Positions 20,231-28,193 of a stretch of DNA of 45,796 nucleotides are shown here, piece by piece. The position numbers and the translations under genes were made by a program. Source of the stretch: Bacteroidota bacterium. GTDB taxonomy: Bacteria > Bacteroidota > Bacteroidia > 2-12-FULL-35-15. Below the pieces are notes generated by a model. The model was not told the DNA's origin and did not search any database. It was given only the letters and a program-made list of their open reading frames with translations. The stretch covers positions 1 through 45,796 of the forward strand of contig PLYN01000044.1 of assembly GCA_003151815.1 (NCBI GenBank), given 5' to 3'. The number at the start of each line of letters is the position of its first letter. The first letter of the stretch is position 1.

Positions 20231-21076
20231 CTATTGCCCTATCAACTCGTTCAACTTATCTGTTAATTTTCTTGAAGTATTATTAAAATATCGTTTTTGT
20301 TTATATGCTACCACCCATCGGATCCCATTGATAGCATTGGTTAAGAACAGCTCGTCCGCTCCAAGCAAAACACTTTGCATGATTGACAATTCATAAACAG
20401 CAATACGGTTAGCTTCTGCTATCTCAATTATTTTTTTTCGCATTACTCCATCAACACAACCATCAGAAACAGGCGAAGTATAAAGCACTCCATTTTTTAC
20501 TGCGAATACATTCGAACTGATCGCTTCTGTTATACTGCCTTTATCATTAACCAATATACAATCATTCAGAGCGTGCTGATTTTTATAGATACCTGCTACT
20601 ACATAAATAATACTGTTCGCTGATTTTATAGAAGACAAGGCACTTTGCGGTTTCTTCATCTCGGTAAACAGATCAACTGTATAACCTCTTGGATTCAATG
20701 TATACCCTTTTTCTTCAATGGCAGACACCTCTAGTAAATACGAAACAGAGTTGTCAGCCGGAGCATAAAAACCTCCTTCATTTCTGTAAACAGTAAGCCT
20801 TACACGACCATCAGATGTAATACCATTTTTTTGAGCGAGTTCCAAAATAGCATGTTCAAAAAACGCTTCATTAAAAAGGGGGTTCGCTTCCATTTTCAAA
20901 ACACTCATCCCTGTGTATAAACGTTGTAAATGTTCTTTTAAAAATTGTGGTTTAAAATTGGCAATACGTATCGTTTCAAATAATGCATCACCATAGCAAA
21001 ATGCTCTGTTATTAGCCTTCACCACAGGTTCGTTGGCTTCTACAAAATTTCCGTTATGATTAATGAATTGTTGCAT
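20231..21076 (-). CDS. Class IV PLP aminotransferase/lyase, probably 4-amino-4-deoxychorismate lyase
   Basis: The 281-residue fold-type IV PLP enzyme carries the Schiff-base Lys151 in SSIKSANSIIYVVAG. Family blocks include AFCYGDALFETIR near the N-terminus, ALNDCILVNDKGSITEAISSNVFAVK (glutamate and phosphate contacts), and DGVMRKKIIEIA. In Bacteroidota, proteins of this type beginning with a short FINHNGNFV-like strand are usually PabC-like (p-aminobenzoate for folate). Branched-chain or D-amino-acid aminotransferase activity cannot be excluded from sequence. Confidence 0.85.
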   Translation of the reverse strand: MQQFINHNGNFVEANEPVVKANNRAFCYGDALFETIRIANFKPQFLKEHLQRLYTGMSVLKMEANPLFNEAFFEHAILELAQKNGITSDGRVRLTVYRNEGGFYAPADNSVSYLLEVSAIEEKGYTLNPRGYTVDLFTEMKKPQSALSSIKSANSIIYVVAGIYKNQHALNDCILVNDKGSITEAISSNVFAVKNGVLYTSPVSDGCVDGVMRKKIIEIAEANRIAVYELSIMQSVLLGADELFLTNAINGIRWVVAYKQKRYFNNTSRKLTDKLNELIGQ

Positions 21077-21100
21077 TTTACTTTTATTTGGAAATTTCCC

Positions 21101-21167
21101 TCGCAGATTTCGCGGATAACCGCAGATTTTTATTTTTGTTTTCTGCGTAAATCCGCGCTATCTGCGA
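21101..21167. repeat. Inverted repeat, 26-bp arms
   Basis: Arms at 21101-21126 and 21142-21167 are imperfect reverse complements on the theme 'tcgcagatttcgcgga'. The short relative 'gaacgcagatgacgcagatt' occurs at 13441. It lies between the class IV enzyme and the GmhB-like gene. Confidence 0.75.
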
Positions 21168-21177
21168 GAAACAAAAA

Positions 21178-21660
21178 TTACTTTATCTGATTCAAAATAG
21201 TTTTCAATGAAATATTTGCTTCAATTAAGATCCCTTTTACTCCGGCCTTTTCTCCTGCCTCGACATCGCGTTCTTTATCACCTATAAAATAAGATCTCGC
21301 TGCATCAATATCAAAACGTGCCAATCCCTTTTCAACAAACAAAGAATCAGGTTTACGGCATATACAACGACTTACATCAGAATGATGAACGCAATAATAA
21401 ATTTCGGAAAGCGCAACATTATTCTTACTTAACTCTCCAACCAAATAATGGTGCAGGATCTCAACCTCTGCCTGCGTATATAACTTTTTAGCAATACCGC
21501 TTTGATTAGAAACAATAATTAACAAATATCCTTTTTTCTGAAACAATTGCAATACTTCTATGAGATCAGGTAAGATCACAAAATCCTCTAACCTGTGCGT
21601 ATAACCACGTTCTACATTTATTACACCGTCTCTGTCTAAAAATATTGCTTTGTTCTTCAA
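21178..21660 (-). CDS. gmhB: HAD-IIIA phosphatase, GmhB-like (D-glycero-D-manno-heptose 1,7-bisphosphate 7-phosphatase)
   Basis: The 160-residue HAD phosphatase has nucleophile D9 and acid/base D11 in FLDRDGVIN, SNQSG at 51-55, and D128 in GDKERD. The structural zinc loop typical of GmhB is present: C90, H92, C99, C101 (YYCVHHSDVSRCICRKP). GmhB removes the 7-phosphate in ADP-heptose synthesis for lipopolysaccharide. Histidinol-phosphate phosphatase is the close relative, but no his gene is nearby. No other heptose gene is in the window, so the physiological substrate is inferred. Confidence 0.88.
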   Translation of the reverse strand: MKNKAIFLDRDGVINVERGYTHRLEDFVILPDLIEVLQLFQKKGYLLIIVSNQSGIAKKLYTQAEVEILHHYLVGELSKNNVALSEIYYCVHHSDVSRCICRKPDSLFVEKGLARFDIDAARSYFIGDKERDVEAGEKAGVKGILIEANISLKTILNQIK

Positions 21661-21721
21661 GTTACTGCGAATTACGAATAAAAACGAATTGCGAATCTGT
21701 GTATATTTTTGTTTGAAATTT

Positions 21722-22588
21722 TTATTTCTTTTGTAATGATTTCAAGAGTTTCATTTTTTCCATTGCCACCATTTTTTCTTTTCTTTTACCGGTGTTATTA
21801 CAGTATCTTTTTTGACTGCTGTCGGTTGTTTTTTGGGGGGGGGGTGGCATTGCATAATAATGACTGATAATCGGCTTTTCTTCCATTAAAATCTCATCTC
21901 CTTTGTCACCCATATTAAAGTTAAATCCGGTAATTTTGCTCTTATCAATTTTATAATATCGGATCGGATAATTAGGATGTTTTAAAAGTAAAACATTTGT
22001 TGGTGGTAATTTGTCATATTGATTTGTCATATCAATAACAAAATTTCCCGCTTTATCAGTTGTTGATATTAAATGAAGAGTGTCTGGAATTAAAGGAATT
22101 ATAACACCTTTAATTAAATAAACTGTAACGCCTTTTAAATGTTGTATTGAGCCGTCAAGTTGTGTAATAACAACTGTTCCGCTAATAAATTTTTGGATAG
22201 GTTTTGTTATATTCGTTGATTCAGTTTCAGGTTGCTTAGTGGTTGGAGTTTGGTGTTGCGAATTATTTGTTTGCGATTTCAATGTAGCAGGGAATAGTTC
22301 AGTCAATGTAAGTAAAGCAGCAGATATAGTTACAAGTTTTGGGTAAGATTTATGTGGAGATGAAATTTGTTGTCCCCAATTGTTAATTTGTTCTTCTGAA
22401 TAAATTCCACAAATAGGGATTGGACTATTACTATGAACTTTTTCAATTGCTGCCCAAGGATATTTTCTAAAGTCGGAAACAAGTTTAAAACAGCCTATAC
22501 AAATCCTTCCCCCATCTGTTGGAAGCATATTATCCCATTCTTGATTACAAGGTAAAGGTTTCTTTATTTCTTTTTTGTCGTTTAACAT
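21722..22588 (-). CDS. Carboxypeptidase-regulatory-like envelope protein with Cys-rich N-terminus; frame altered at a C10 tract
   Basis: As read, the protein has 288 residues. The N-terminus (residues 14-40) holds a Cys-x(n)-W-x-x-M...GR-x-C-x-x-C-x-K element found on Bacteroidota proteins, perhaps a small metal-binding module. A hydrophobic segment lies near 85-105. A beta-sandwich follows (about 133-230: SGTVVITQLDGSIQHLKGVTVYLIKG, STTDKAGNFVIDM) like carboxypeptidase regulatory domains. At a run of ten C (minus strand, 21835-21844) the frame seems wrong: as read the tail is Ser/Arg/Lys-rich and ends KMKLLKSLQKK. Removing one C gives a 278-residue protein ending VKEKKKWWQWKK, a typical end for such proteins. 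Function is unknown. Confidence 0.7.
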   Translation of the reverse strand: MLNDKKEIKKPLPCNQEWDNMLPTDGGRICIGCFKLVSDFRKYPWAAIEKVHSNSPIPICGIYSEEQINNWGQQISSPHKSYPKLVTISAALLTLTELFPATLKSQTNNSQHQTPTTKQPETESTNITKPIQKFISGTVVITQLDGSIQHLKGVTVYLIKGVIIPLIPDTLHLISTTDKAGNFVIDMTNQYDKLPPTNVLLLKHPNYPIRYYKIDKSKITGFNFNMGDKGDEILMEEKPIISHYYAMPPPPQKTTDSSQKRYCNNTGKRKEKMVAMEKMKLLKSLQKK

Positions 22589-22667
22589 TGTGAGGTTAAA
22601 AATTTTAACTCTTCGTTTTTATCAAGCAAACATCACTAATAACTCATAACTAATCACTAACAACTAA

Positions 22668-23276
22668 TCACTGCCTTATCTGTTCAATAAATGAAGAAAT
22701 TAAACTTGGTTTTAAAATGATTGTGAATACTACACCATGAATAGCTCCCCAAAAGTGCGCATCATGACCAATATTGCTATTTCCTCGTTTACCCAAATAA
22801 TATTCTACACCTAAAAAAATAATTCCGAATAAATAAGCAGGAATAGGAAATGGTAAAAATAAAAACAATAATTTTTGAGTGGGGAAAAGTATGATATACG
22901 CAAAAACAACAGCAGATACAGCACCGGATGCGCCAAGAGCATTGTAATACATATTGTTTTTTTGTTTTTCATACGAATAAACTGTGGACATTAATATGCC
23001 TAAAACATAAAGTAATATAAAAAATAACATACCTTTTCCTTCAAATAAATAATTATACTCACGCTCTACTTCTCCTCCAAACATGTATAATGAAAACATA
23101 TTAAACGCCAAATGCATCCAGTCAGCATGAATAAATGCACCGGTAAAAAAACGATACCATTCCTTTCGGTGATGAATCATATATGCATTAAATACCAATT
23201 TGTTTTTCAAGGAATGATTATCCATCGAAGTGATCGAAGCAAATACTGTAATGGCGATGATGATGAGTGTAATCAT
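22668..23276 (-). CDS. Rhomboid-family intramembrane serine protease
   Basis: The 202-residue six-helix membrane protein has Ser117 in GASG (YYNALGASGAVSAVVFA) and His174 in DAHFWGAIHG, the expected catalytic dyad. H55 and N59 in HLAFNMFSLYMFG match the oxyanion-site motif HxxxN. It would cleave transmembrane substrates within the inner membrane. It is divergent from the metX leader, with 71 bases between its start and the first leader ORF. Confidence 0.93.
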   Translation of the reverse strand: MITLIIIAITVFASITSMDNHSLKNKLVFNAYMIHHRKEWYRFFTGAFIHADWMHLAFNMFSLYMFGGEVEREYNYLFEGKGMLFFILLYVLGILMSTVYSYEKQKNNMYYNALGASGAVSAVVFAYIILFPTQKLLFLFLPFPIPAYLFGIIFLGVEYYLGKRGNSNIGHDAHFWGAIHGVVFTIILKPSLISSFIEQIRQ

Positions 23277-23303
23277 GGGACTAAAGGTAATAATTTGTGT
23301 TCA

Positions 23304-23335
23304 TTTGCATCGAAACAATTATTTATTTATATTTG
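23304..23335 (+). promoter_or_regulatory. Promoter of the metX leader transcript
   Basis: TTTG (23304-23307), a 20-base spacer and TATATTTG (23328-23335) fit the Bacteroidota consensus. The predicted transcript would start near 23340-23343, only about 5-8 bases before the first leader ATG, so the first leader ORF is almost leaderless. No second promoter is visible before leader 2 or metX. Confidence 0.75.
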
Positions 23336-23347
23336 CATTCTATAAAA

Positions 23348-23422
23348 ATGAAAAACAACAACGCTATATGTAAAATGTGTATATGTATTCTCTCTGAGAG
23401 GCATATTGCATTTATTTTATAG
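23348..23422 (+). CDS. Cysteine-codon leader peptide 1
   Basis: The 24-codon ORF starts with ATG 23348 and ends with TAG at 23420. Residues 8-13 are CKMCIC, so three of 24 codons are Cys (TGT at 23369, 23378 and 23384), far above normal use. Directly after the Cys codons the RNA carries the switching segment TGAGAGGC (23395-23402), followed by the terminator at 23448-23482. The position just after a promoter, the small size, the Cys clustering and the downstream attenuator mark it as a regulatory leader rather than a functional peptide. This is inference from sequence. Confidence 0.75.
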   Translation: MKNNNAICKMCICILSERHIAFIL

Positions 23423-23482
23423 TTTGATCGCATAAACTTTAAAAAGCAAAAGCCTCTCAATGAAATTTGAGAGGCTTTTTTT
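23381..23482 (+). promoter_or_regulatory. Attenuator 1 (alternative hairpins and intrinsic terminator)
   Basis: Three mutually exclusive pairings are visible. 1:2 is ATATG/CATAT (23381-23385 with 23402-23406) plus TCTC/GAGA (23389-23392 with 23396-23399). 2:3 is TGAGAGGC (23395-23402) with GCCTCTCA (23452-23459), 8 perfect pairs. 3:4 is the terminator: a 13-bp perfect stem 23448-23460 with 23467-23479, followed by T's to 23482. The left arm of 1:2 overlaps Cys codon 13. A ribosome stalled on Cys codons would break 1:2, allow 2:3 and prevent termination. Confidence 0.75.
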
Positions 23483-23505
23483 ATGACTTAAAATTTAAAA
23501 CAAAA

Positions 23506-23610
23506 ATGAAATTCATCATCGCCATCACATCAAAAACAAACAACAGCATTATAACATGTTGCTGCTGTTTGCATTTCCATCCGGGAGAGAGCATGTGTAT
23601 GCCGTATTAA
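23506..23610 (+). CDS. Tetracysteine leader peptide 2
   Basis: The 34-codon ORF starts with ATG 23506 and ends with TAA at 23608. Codons 18-21 are TGT TGC TGC TGT (CCCC), followed by LHFHPGES and then MCMPY, giving five Cys and two internal Met codons. The ATG lies 24 bases after the first terminator, with no promoter of its own visible. It would be transcribed only when attenuator 1 is read through. The Cys codons form the left arm of a hairpin with 23586-23596. Interpreted as a cysteine-sensing leader of metX. Confidence 0.8.
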   Translation: MKFIIAITSKTNNSIITCCCCLHFHPGESMCMPY

Positions 23611-23670
23611 TAGTAAATACTTAATCAACACAAAATCCTTCCCGATCTATCGGGAGGGATTTTTTATTTT
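23554..23670 (+). promoter_or_regulatory. Attenuator 2 (alternative hairpins and intrinsic terminator)
   Basis: 1:2 pairs the Cys-codon region (23554-23566) with AGAGAGCATGT (23586-23596), about 11 pairs with two single-base bulges and one G-U. 2:3 pairs CGGGAG (23582-23587) with TTCCCG (23639-23644), extendable by AT/AT (23579-23580 with 23645-23646) past one bulge. 3:4 is the terminator: 23632-23644 with 23651-23663, a 13-bp stem with one G-U, loop ATCTAT and a T run to 23665. The layout copies attenuator 1. metX ATG is 25 bases after the end of the region. Confidence 0.75.
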
Positions 23671-23694
23671 CAAGCAATACCTAAATTAAAAAAA

Positions 23695-24786
23695 ATGATA
23701 ACGGAAAAATCAGAATTGAAAACAGCCCACATACAAAAGTCGGCAACTCAACAAATAAATGATTTTATTTTCACCTCAAAGGCCAGCTTTCAGCTAGAGT
23801 CGGGAGCAGTATTGCCAGAGATCCATTTAGCTTTTGAAACTTTTGGAAACATGAATGCTTCAGGAGATAATGTGATATGGGTGTTCCATGCACTTACAGC
23901 CAATGCTAATCCTTTAGAATGGTGGGATGGTTTGATCGGCAATGGAAAACTATTTAATCCTCAGGAACATTTTATCGTATGTGTGAACATACCCGGCTCA
24001 AGTTATGGCAGTATCAGCCCTTTGAGCATAGATCCAATAAATTCAAAACCGTATTATCACGATTTCCCTATCATCACAACCCGCGATATGGTTAGGATGT
24101 ATGCTTTTCTGCAACAAAAATTGGGCATAAAAAAAATAAAGATCGGCATTGGTGGCTCCATGGGCGGGATGCAATTGTTGGAGTGGAGCATCGAACAACC
24201 TGATCTATTTGAAAACATTGTATTGATCGCTACCAACGCGCTACATTCTCCCTGGGGCATTGCATTTAATGAAACCCAGCGCATGGCGATTGAAAACGAT
24301 ACCACATGGTTGCAAAAAAATGAAAAAGCAGGAATGCAGGGATTATCAACCGCCAGAGCGATAGCTTTATTATCCTATAGAAATTACAATCCATATAAAC
24401 ACACGCAAAGCGAAACGAATGATGATAAAATAGATAATTTTAAAGCCAGCTCTTATCAAAACTATCAGGGATTTAAACTAACACAGCGTTTTAACGCCTT
24501 CTCATACTACACTTTAACTAAGAGCATGGACTCGCACAATGTAGGAAGAGGAAGGGTTTCCGTTTCAGAAGCTCTAAAAAAGATCACCGCAAAAACTGTT
24601 GTAATAGGAATTGAATCGGATCTGTTATTTCCTATCGAAGAACAAAAATTATTAGCATCGGAAATAAAAGATGCAAAATTTGAAAAGATAGATTCTATTT
24701 ATGGACACGATGGATTTTTAATAGAATACGAACAGCTGGAAAAAATTATCAAAAAAAATATTTCTTTAAAAAATAAAAACGTTTAA
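23695..24786 (+). CDS. metX: Homoserine O-acetyltransferase
   Basis: It transfers acetyl from acetyl-CoA to L-homoserine, the activation step of methionine synthesis before sulfur incorporation. The 363-residue alpha/beta hydrolase-fold protein has the catalytic triad S155 (GGSMGGMQ, 153-160), D309 (IESDLLFP) and H338 (YGHDGFL). Family blocks include WVFHALTANANP, the oxyanion part, and CVNIPGSSYGSISPLS. A close relative acylates serine, so homoserine as substrate is likely but not certain. Two tandem cysteine-codon attenuators precede it. No partner met gene follows; the next gene is a CLC channel with its own promoter. Confidence 0.94.
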   Translation: MITEKSELKTAHIQKSATQQINDFIFTSKASFQLESGAVLPEIHLAFETFGNMNASGDNVIWVFHALTANANPLEWWDGLIGNGKLFNPQEHFIVCVNIPGSSYGSISPLSIDPINSKPYYHDFPIITTRDMVRMYAFLQQKLGIKKIKIGIGGSMGGMQLLEWSIEQPDLFENIVLIATNALHSPWGIAFNETQRMAIENDTTWLQKNEKAGMQGLSTARAIALLSYRNYNPYKHTQSETNDDKIDNFKASSYQNYQGFKLTQRFNAFSYYTLTKSMDSHNVGRGRVSVSEALKKITAKTVVIGIESDLLFPIEEQKLLASEIKDAKFEKIDSIYGHDGFLIEYEQLEKIIKKNISLKNKNV

Positions 24787-24890
24787 AATATTGCTAGGAC
24801 TCTATTTTATAATTTCAGCCATTATCCGCAGGAGAACTGCGTAAATATTGGTTATGCTGTTTTTTGAACCTGGGCAATGTATAATTTTTC

Positions 24891-24898
24891 TATTTTTG
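24891..24898 (+). promoter_or_regulatory. Probable -7 element of the CLC gene
   Basis: TATTTTTG matches TAnnTTTG, 10 bases before the ATG at 24909. TTTG at 24863-24866 is the nearest -33 candidate, but its 24-base spacing is long. Confidence 0.45.
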
Positions 24899-24908
24899 TC
24901 TGCATAAA

Positions 24909-26687
24909 ATGAAAAAGTACATTCGCATTTACGAAACCTTTATTAATTGGATACACAACAAACTTACTCCCCGTCAGTTTTTGGTTTTCTCTAGTATATT
25001 GGTTGGATTAACGGCAGGTTTTGCTGCTGTAATTTTGAAAACTGCGGTTCACTTTATCCATCTGGCAATTACCCATGACTATCATATAAAGTACCAGTAT
25101 GTTTTATATTTAGTTTTTCCAACCATCGGAATTTTACTGACCACATGGTTCGTACAAAAACAATTGAAAGGAAAACTAGGAAGAGGAACAGCAAACATAC
25201 TTCACGCTGTCGCAAAGAAATCAAGTTTTTTACCTCCTGACCAGATGTATTCACATATTGTCACAAGTGCATTAACTGTCGGCTTTGGAGGTTCGGCTGG
25301 TTTGGAATCACCCATTGTTACAACCGGAGCAGCGATAGGTTCAAATTATTCCAAAACCTATCACATTGATTATAAAGACCGCACGCTTTTGCTTGCGTGC
25401 GGCGCCGCAGGAGGAATAGCGGCTTCCTTTAATTCTCCAATCGCAGGAATTTTGTTTGCTCTTGAAGTTCTTCTTGTTGATGTTTCTATTAATGCTTTCA
25501 TTCCATTGATCATAGCCGCTGCAACAGGTGGATTACTTTCAAAAATTATTTTGAATGAGAACATTTTGCTTTCATTTCAGTTGAAACAACCTTTTAATTA
25601 TCATAACGTTCCTTATTACATTGTTCTGGGTTTGCTAGCAGGAATAGTTTCAGTTTATTATTCACGCACCTACCTAAAAATTGAAGATTTTCTAAAAAAG
25701 AAAAAAAAACATATTTATCTAAAAGCAATTTTCGGAGGATCTGTACTCGCTTTTTTAATTTTATTTTTTCCGTCATTATTTGGTGAAGGGTATGAAAGTA
25801 TAAAAATTCTTTCGGATATAAATCCTGAAAAATTGTTTGAGCACAGCATTGTTTCAAACTTGGTTTCAAACAATTGGATCCTTGTATTATTGATTGTTCT
25901 TGCAATGTTTTTAAAAACTATTGCCGCTGCTATTACAATTGGAAGTGGTGGCAATGGAGGAAATTTTGCGCCATCGCTTTTTATGGGAGCATATTTAGGA
26001 TTTGCTTTTGCTGCTGTTCTTAATCTACTTGGAATTTCCAAAGTGCCGGTAAGTAATTTTACCATTGTTGCAATGGCAGGAATATTGAGCGGAGTTTTTC
26101 ATGCACCGCTTACCGCAATATTTTTGATCGCAGAAATTACAGGTGGCTATGAATTAATGATTCCTTTGATGATCGTTTCAGCAATTAGTTTTATGGTAGT
26201 AAAATATTTTGAACCTTTTTCAATGGAAACGAAGAAAATGGCAAAAAAAGGACACATATTTACTTCAGATAAGGACAAAAATATTTTAGCTACTCTACAG
26301 ACCGCTAAAGTTATAGAGACCGACTTTCAGATCGTATCACCCGATGCAACACTCGGTCAGTTGATAGAGGTTGTTGCGCATTCAAAGCGTAATATTTTTC
26401 CGGTCGTAGAGAATGAACAACTTGTAGGAATTATTTTGCTTGATAATATTCGTGAAATAATGTTCAAGCACGAAATGTATGATAGTATTTTTGTTAAACA
26501 ACTTATGCGAAAACCACCTGAAACGATTACTCCCGATGAAGATATGCATCTCGTAATGAAAAAATTTGATGAAACAAATGCTTGGAATCTACCTGTTGTA
26601 AAAGACGGAAAGTACATTGGTTTTATTTCTAAATCCAGTATATTCACACAATATAGAGACACTCTTATGAAAAGTACTATTGGATAA
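24909..26687 (+). CDS. CLC-family chloride channel/transporter with C-terminal CBS pair
   Basis: The 592-residue inner-membrane protein has about ten hydrophobic helices in the first ~430 residues. Selectivity-filter segments are GGSAGLESPIVTTGAAIGS (gating Glu E133 in place of the GREGP motif) and GGNGGNFAPSLFMGA (the GxFxP-type segment). Residues ~455-590 form two CBS domains (TLGQLIEVVAHSKRNIFPVVEN and HLVMKKFDETNAWNLPVVKDG), which usually bind adenine nucleotides. Whether it is a channel or a Cl-/H+ antiporter cannot be settled by eye. Confidence 0.93.
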   Translation: MKKYIRIYETFINWIHNKLTPRQFLVFSSILVGLTAGFAAVILKTAVHFIHLAITHDYHIKYQYVLYLVFPTIGILLTTWFVQKQLKGKLGRGTANILHAVAKKSSFLPPDQMYSHIVTSALTVGFGGSAGLESPIVTTGAAIGSNYSKTYHIDYKDRTLLLACGAAGGIAASFNSPIAGILFALEVLLVDVSINAFIPLIIAAATGGLLSKIILNENILLSFQLKQPFNYHNVPYYIVLGLLAGIVSVYYSRTYLKIEDFLKKKKKHIYLKAIFGGSVLAFLILFFPSLFGEGYESIKILSDINPEKLFEHSIVSNLVSNNWILVLLIVLAMFLKTIAAAITIGSGGNGGNFAPSLFMGAYLGFAFAAVLNLLGISKVPVSNFTIVAMAGILSGVFHAPLTAIFLIAEITGGYELMIPLMIVSAISFMVVKYFEPFSMETKKMAKKGHIFTSDKDKNILATLQTAKVIETDFQIVSPDATLGQLIEVVAHSKRNIFPVVENEQLVGIILLDNIREIMFKHEMYDSIFVKQLMRKPPETITPDEDMHLVMKKFDETNAWNLPVVKDGKYIGFISKSSIFTQYRDTLMKSTIG

Positions 26688-26798
26688 TACGCCATATCGT
26701 TCGAATCTCAACAATAAAACAACGCATCTCAACCGATCAACAATTTCCTAACAATTCGAAAAACTTCCAAAAACAGGATTTTTTTATTCCTAAAATGC

Positions 26799-26806
26799 TA
26801 ACTTTG
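26799..26806 (+). promoter_or_regulatory. Probable -7 element of the aminotransferase gene
   Basis: TAACTTTG matches TAnnTTTG, 23 bases before the ATG. The -33 region (around 26777) is a T run without a clear TTG. Confidence 0.45.
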
Positions 26807-26829
26807 CACACTTTTAAAAATTATATATA

Positions 26830-28029
26830 ATGCCAAAAGTATCTATTAAGGGCAATATCATGCCATCTTCACCAATACGCAAATTAGTACCTTATGCCGA
26901 AGCTGCAAAAAAACTTGGTCGTACCATTTATCATTTAAATATTGGGCAGCCTGATATTGAAACGCCTGAAGTAATGTTGAATGCTATTAAAAATGCTGAT
27001 ATTAAGGTTTTGGAATATTCTCATTCTGCCGGCTTTGAATCATATAGAAAAAAATTGACTACTTATTATTCGGGGTATCACATCAATGTTACTTCCGAAG
27101 ATATAATTGTTACTACAGGAGGTTCCGAAGCCATACAAATGGCGATGATGGTTTGTTTTAATCCCGGTGACGAGCTAATTATTCCCGAACCCTTTTATGC
27201 AAATTTTAATTGTTTTACATGTGCAGCCGACATCGTTATTAAGCCTGTAAAATCTACTATTGAATCAGGTTTCGCATTACCTCGCATATCAGAATTTGAA
27301 AAACTAATAACACCAAAGACTAAAGGTATCCTGATCTGTAATCCCGGAAACCCCACCGGATACTTATATTCAAAAGAAGAGCTACAGCTTTTAAAAGAAT
27401 TGGTTTTGAAGTATGATCTGTTCTTATTTTCTGATGAAGTATATCGTGAGTTTTGCTATGATAATAAGGAATATTTTTCTGTCATGCATTTACAAGGCAT
27501 TGATAACAATGTAGTAATGCTGGATTCTATATCAAAACGTTACAGCGCCTGCGGAGCCCGAATCGGTGCCCTGGTCACAAAAAACAAAGATGTTATCGCT
27601 TCGGCAATGAAATTTGCTCAGGCACGATTAAGTCCTCCAACATTGGAACAAATAGGTGCAGAAGCGGCATTAGACACCCCTAAAGAATATTTTGTTAAAG
27701 TACAAAAGGAATATGTTGAGCGCAGAGATCTTTTAGTAGAAATGCTCAATAAAATGGAAGGCGTATTTTGTCCGAAACCAACAGGAGCTTTCTATTGCAT
27801 CGCTCGTTTGCCAATTGACAATTCTGATAAATTTTGTCAATGGTTATTGGAATCATTCGAATACAATGGTGAAACAGTAATGTTGGCACCAGCTACAGGA
27901 TTTTATTCAACACCCGGCGCAGGAATGAATGAAGTTCGCCTGGCATATGTATTAAATAAAGAAGCATTAAAAAGCGCAATGACCTGTTTAGAAAAGGCCT
28001 TGAAATCCTATCCCGGAAGAACAACTTAG
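26830..28029 (+). CDS. Class I PLP-dependent aminotransferase (aspartate aminotransferase-like)
   Basis: The 399-residue fold-type I aminotransferase has NIGQPDIETP near the N-terminus, TTGGSEAIQMAM (cofactor phosphate site), NPGNPTG at 171-177, SDEVYREF (about 201-208, Asp contacting the pyridine N) and Schiff-base Lys236 in SISKRYSACGARIGA. The C-terminal Arg for the substrate carboxylate is in MNEVRLAYV. AspC-like enzymes link glutamate with oxaloacetate, but substrate range varies widely in this subgroup and cannot be told here. Confidence 0.92.
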   Translation: MPKVSIKGNIMPSSPIRKLVPYAEAAKKLGRTIYHLNIGQPDIETPEVMLNAIKNADIKVLEYSHSAGFESYRKKLTTYYSGYHINVTSEDIIVTTGGSEAIQMAMMVCFNPGDELIIPEPFYANFNCFTCAADIVIKPVKSTIESGFALPRISEFEKLITPKTKGILICNPGNPTGYLYSKEELQLLKELVLKYDLFLFSDEVYREFCYDNKEYFSVMHLQGIDNNVVMLDSISKRYSACGARIGALVTKNKDVIASAMKFAQARLSPPTLEQIGAEAALDTPKEYFVKVQKEYVERRDLLVEMLNKMEGVFCPKPTGAFYCIARLPIDNSDKFCQWLLESFEYNGETVMLAPATGFYSTPGAGMNEVRLAYVLNKEALKSAMTCLEKALKSYPGRTT

Positions 28030-28193
28030 TTTTAAGTTCAAATTAATTAGTTTAATTTATGTTGTCATTTTAGTGATTTATTTTTTCAAATTCCATCTTT
28101 AAACTTTTTAAATTGAACTTTCCAACTAAATTTCCTTTTGTTATTTACAATTAATTTCCTATATTAGCTACCCTTTAAATTTAAAGATGGCTA

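Noticed and set aside
23336..23694. SAM-type riboswitch upstream of metX
   Set aside because: No SAM-I or SAM-II consensus stems were recognised. The region is explained by two short ORFs with Cys codons and two attenuator terminators.
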